DNA from: Collinsella sp.
GTDB lineage: Bacteria; Actinomycetota; Coriobacteriia; Coriobacteriales; Coriobacteriaceae
Assembly (NCBI GenBank): GCA_031294825.1
Contig: JAUMPM010000017.1
Coordinates: 1-22,047 of the forward strand
Reading direction: 5' to 3'
Length of the DNA: 22,047 bases
This document shows positions 20,200 through 22,047 of the stretch, in pieces. Under the pieces are notes generated by a model, which was given only the letters and a program-made list of their open reading frames with translations, was not told the origin of the DNA and did no database searches. Numbering within the stretch: position 1 is the first letter of the stretch; every line of letters starts with the position of its first letter. Position numbers and translations under genes: made by a program.

Positions 20200-20204
20200 A
20201 CCGT

Positions 20205-20242
20205 CCGCAGTGTGCGGGCGCTCACTTTACGATGTGAGCGCC
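20205..20242. terminator. Convergent hairpins between the permease and the DUF4931 gene
   Basis: Two adjacent stems, CCGCA/TGCGG (20205-20217) and GGCGCTCAC/GTGAGCGCC (20217-20225/20234-20242), share the junction base at 20217 and occupy the 27-base convergent gap and the last codons of the minus-strand gene, whose stop codon sits in the second loop. No U run follows on either strand, so termination is plausible for both genes but weakly supported. Confidence 0.4.
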
Positions 20243-21027
20243 TCCAGATGTGCGCGGAGTCGCTCCGCATCGACATCGAGCGTGGTCTCAGCATTGACCT
20301 GAGCCAGCCGATATCCGACAAAGTAGGGTGAAACCACCCAACGTGGAAGCGCCTTGGCAATGGTCCGGCCGCTCATGTGATAGAAGAATAGGTTGTACGA
20401 CTCTGCACGACCGCCATGGTGCTCGTGCAAGATATAGCGCAGAGCTACCTGGATTGCGTCGGCGAAGAGATCCGTCTCGGCTTGGTCTCTCGTGTCATCG
20501 CTGGCGGCGATTCCCTGCGGGGCTGAAACGTTGATCTCAAAGAACCCCATGATCGGTTCGGTTGAGATGTTGACCGCGATTCTCCCCTGTCGCCAGACAT
20601 TGATGCCTTCGAAATTGGCAGAAGTCAGCGAAGCATAGCCGTCTTCCTGCTCCAAACCCACAATCTGCATGTGCGGATGGACCAGACTGCCGCCCGAAAG
20701 TGGGCCCTTGTTCTTGTACATGAGAACGCTGCGATACTGCCGGGAGCCAATCATCCGCTGCCAGCAATCCAGAGCAAACCGCATCACATGGTGGAGTTCA
20801 TCCGGCTCATAGGTCACCAGGTCGGCATCGTGATCGGCCGACTCGATCAGCACGGTTTAATGAGTGGCCCGCAAGGTCTTGAACTTATTCTCGAGCCAGA
20901 TGCAGTCACCGTCGCGCTGGATGATGTTGGCGAGCCCCTCCGTGTTGCAAAAGGGGCACGCGGTACCGGGGCGACGGTTGTCGTCGGGCTTGCCACTCGC
21001 CTGCTGAACATCGAATACCAGCGCCAC
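20227..21027 (-). pseudogene. DUF4931 (GalT/HIT-like) protein gene with an in-frame TAA
   Basis: The frame from GTG 21027 gives VALVFDVQQ...CPFCN...WLENKFKTLRATH, then TAA at 20857-20859, then continues in the same frame as TVLIESADHDADLV...YKNKGPLSGGSLVHPHMQIVGLE to the natural stop. Restored length would be about 266 residues, matching the DUF4931 family related to galactose-1-phosphate uridylyltransferase. That family has a CxxC zinc site (CPFC) and a HIT-type HPHMQ motif, with both halves needed. A CAA-to-TAA change (Gln in ATHQTVLIES) would explain it. The upstream ribosome site GGAGG lies inside the end of cutC and starts the frame 8 nt later, so the gene was translationally coupled to cutC. 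A GTG at 20853 could start a fragment, but without the zinc half. Sequencing error or true nonsense mutation cannot be separated here. Confidence 0.8.
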
Positions 21028-21030
21028 GGG

Positions 21031-21708
21031 TTATACCTCCAGCGGCACAATCTTGGTGCCATGGAGCTCGGAGACGCCCAGTGCCGCCGCCACGGTATCG
21101 CGGTTGGCCGTGGAAATGCCGCCGCCGGGAAGGATGGTCAAGCGGTCGCCCGCATACTCGATCAAGCGGGCCAGGTTTTCGAAGTTGTCCTCGATCGGCG
21201 TACCGGCAGCGCCACCATGCGTCAGAATGCGCGTGATGCCGCAGTCGGCGAGTGTGTCAATGGCATCGAGCTGAGCCTCGGGCGAGAGCTGGTCAAACGC
21301 CATGTGGAAGGTAATATCGATGGGTCCGCGCTTGCACTCCTCGGTCGCGCAGCCCGCGGCCATCACGAGGGCGCCCAACGTAAGCTCGTCGAGCGCCCAT
21401 CCGCCGGCACAAGGCTTGCAACAGCCAAAGACCAAGCCGTCGGCGCCGGCGCTCACGGCAAGGCCCAGGTCCATCTCCATCATGCGCAGCTCGTCCTGGT
21501 TGTAATGAAAGTCACCGCCACGCGGGCGAATCATGCACATCACTCGCGCATCATGCTCGTGAGCATAGCTGACCGCAGCGCTGATAACGCCGGCCGAGGG
21601 CGTGGTACCACCGACGGCAAGGTTGTCGCACAGCTCGATGCGCCTTGCACCGGCATCGATAGCCGCCGGCACCCGCTCAAAGTTCTCGGCACAAAACTCG
21701 TACAGCAT
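21031..21708 (-). CDS. cutC: CutC family protein (TIM barrel)
   Basis: A 225-residue CutC family protein: MLYEFCAENFERVPAAIDAGARRIELCDNLAVGGTTPSAG at the N-terminus, MIRPRGGDFHYNQDELRMM in the middle and LPGGGISTANRD near the C-terminus are family hallmarks, as is TRILTHGGA. It was named for copper tolerance in E. coli, but a direct role in copper handling is disputed and the TIM-barrel fold suggests an undefined enzyme activity. The chosen ATG (21708) begins where homology starts, with GGGGG 7 nt upstream; the frame is open 15 codons further but without family resemblance. The stop lies 3 bases before the DUF4931 start, so the pair form one operon. Cytoplasmic. Confidence 0.9.
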   Translation of the reverse strand: MLYEFCAENFERVPAAIDAGARRIELCDNLAVGGTTPSAGVISAAVSYAHEHDARVMCMIRPRGGDFHYNQDELRMMEMDLGLAVSAGADGLVFGCCKPCAGGWALDELTLGALVMAAGCATEECKRGPIDITFHMAFDQLSPEAQLDAIDTLADCGITRILTHGGAAGTPIEDNFENLARLIEYAGDRLTILPGGGISTANRDTVAAALGVSELHGTKIVPLEV

Positions 21709-21764
21709 AGATAGACCCCCAGATGACAAACGTTTTCCGATGGGCATTGTCACACATCCCCATG

Positions 21765-21833
21765 AAGTTGCGGTGGAATAGGGACTCTTTTGGCGTCTAG
21801 CGCCCCCATTTAGTCCCTATTTCACCGCAACTT
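21765..21833. repeat. 69-nt palindromic element with 22-bp arms
   Basis: Arm 21765-21786 (AAGTTGCGGTGGAATAGGGA plus CT) is the inverted repeat of 21812-21833 with a single mismatch in 22 positions. The 25-base centre has its own small GGCG/CGCC stem. It lies upstream of cutC, outside any gene, and has no U run of its own. Structure and compactness suggest a dispersed intergenic palindrome (MITE- or REP-like) or a structured transcript. Confidence 0.75.
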
Positions 21834-21870
21834 AAAGGGGTGCCGACCGAAATGGTCAGCACCCCTTTTT
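21834..21870 (+). terminator. Rho-independent terminator, stronger on the plus strand
   Basis: AAAGGGGTGC (21834-21843) pairs with GCACCCCTTT (21859-21868), continued by GACC/GGTC after one mismatch, with loop GAAAT. Plus-strand RNA ends in five U; the minus strand has only three. It directly abuts the palindrome at 21765-21833. No plus-strand gene precedes it, so what it terminates is unclear. Confidence 0.65.
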
Positions 21871-21892
21871 GCTGTATAGAAGTAGTCGTTGG

Positions 21893-21928
21893 GGACGTTC
21901 TTAAACGACTAGTCGTTTAAGAACGTCC
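21893..21928. repeat. Perfect 36-bp palindrome
   Basis: GGACGTTCTTAAACGACT (21893-21910) is followed without spacer by its exact reverse complement (21911-21928). The centre is CTAG. A partial extra copy of the half-site (AGTCGTT, 21884-21890) lies just upstream. It is far longer than a typical repressor operator and has no U run, so an ordinary terminator is unlikely. Function unknown. Confidence 0.85.
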
Positions 21929-22047
21929 ATTACAGTCGAAATTGTCAGCCTGGGACCATCTCGGGCTACGATTGAGGCGCGCCCAGAACGGGCCGCCGAC
22001 CGGGCGCCCGCGCACGGCCGAACGTCCCTGCCCCCGAGAGGGCCTGT
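21929..22047. other. Unassigned GC-rich right edge
   Basis: These 119 bases become very GC-rich (about 21975 onward) and contain no convincing coding frame, tRNA or family-level RNA motif. The sequence may be the beginning or end of a gene or structured RNA that continues past the window. Confidence 0.4.

Noticed and set aside
21990..22047. Possible RNase P RNA 5' region (GAACGTCC resembles part of the actinobacterial P4 segment)
   Set aside because: The conserved GAGGAA context and the following GGGCUCC are absent; an eight-base match is not enough.

Overview
The window looks like chromosomal DNA of a moderately GC-rich Gram-positive bacterium. The rRNA sequences, codon choice, the recJ-rel-MBL gene order and a CCA-encoding tRNA fit the actinobacterial class Coriobacteriia, most likely Collinsella or a close relative. 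That placement is recalled from family resemblance, not from a database search.

Almost everything is read on the minus strand, so transcription runs right to left. At the right edge (21.7-22.0 kb) is a gene-free stretch with two strong palindromic elements and a terminator. Next is a short cutC-DUF4931 operon in which the second gene carries an in-frame TAA. The only plus-strand gene, a BASS-type (bile acid:sodium symporter family) permease, converges on it. Divergent from the permease is a housekeeping block: an unusual RecJ-RecQ-like fusion, a bifunctional (p)ppGpp synthetase/hydrolase (rel), an MBL-fold hydrolase and class II fructose-bisphosphate aldolase (fba).

After a large structured hairpin come a cytosolic transglutaminase-fold protein of unknown role, a tRNA-Leu(CAA), and the infC-rpmI-rplT operon. 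That operon has a 5' leader ending in an attenuator-like terminator, and infC probably starts at AUA. A complete rRNA operon (16S-23S-5S, no tRNA in the spacer) follows, then a PgcA-type phosphohexomutase gene, then the 5' end and leader of a second, co-directional rRNA operon that runs off the left edge.

The left half is thus growth-related (rRNA, IF3, L35, L20, tRNA) with a sugar-phosphate mutase between two rRNA operons. The right half mixes DNA repair, stringent response and glycolysis. I found no CRISPR array, prophage or intact insertion sequence. The most notable items are the RecJ-RecQ fusion, the probable AUA start plus attenuator of infC, the compensatory 16S V1 variation between the two rRNA copies, the disrupted DUF4931 gene, and the unexplained palindromes near 11.3 kb and 21.8-21.9 kb.
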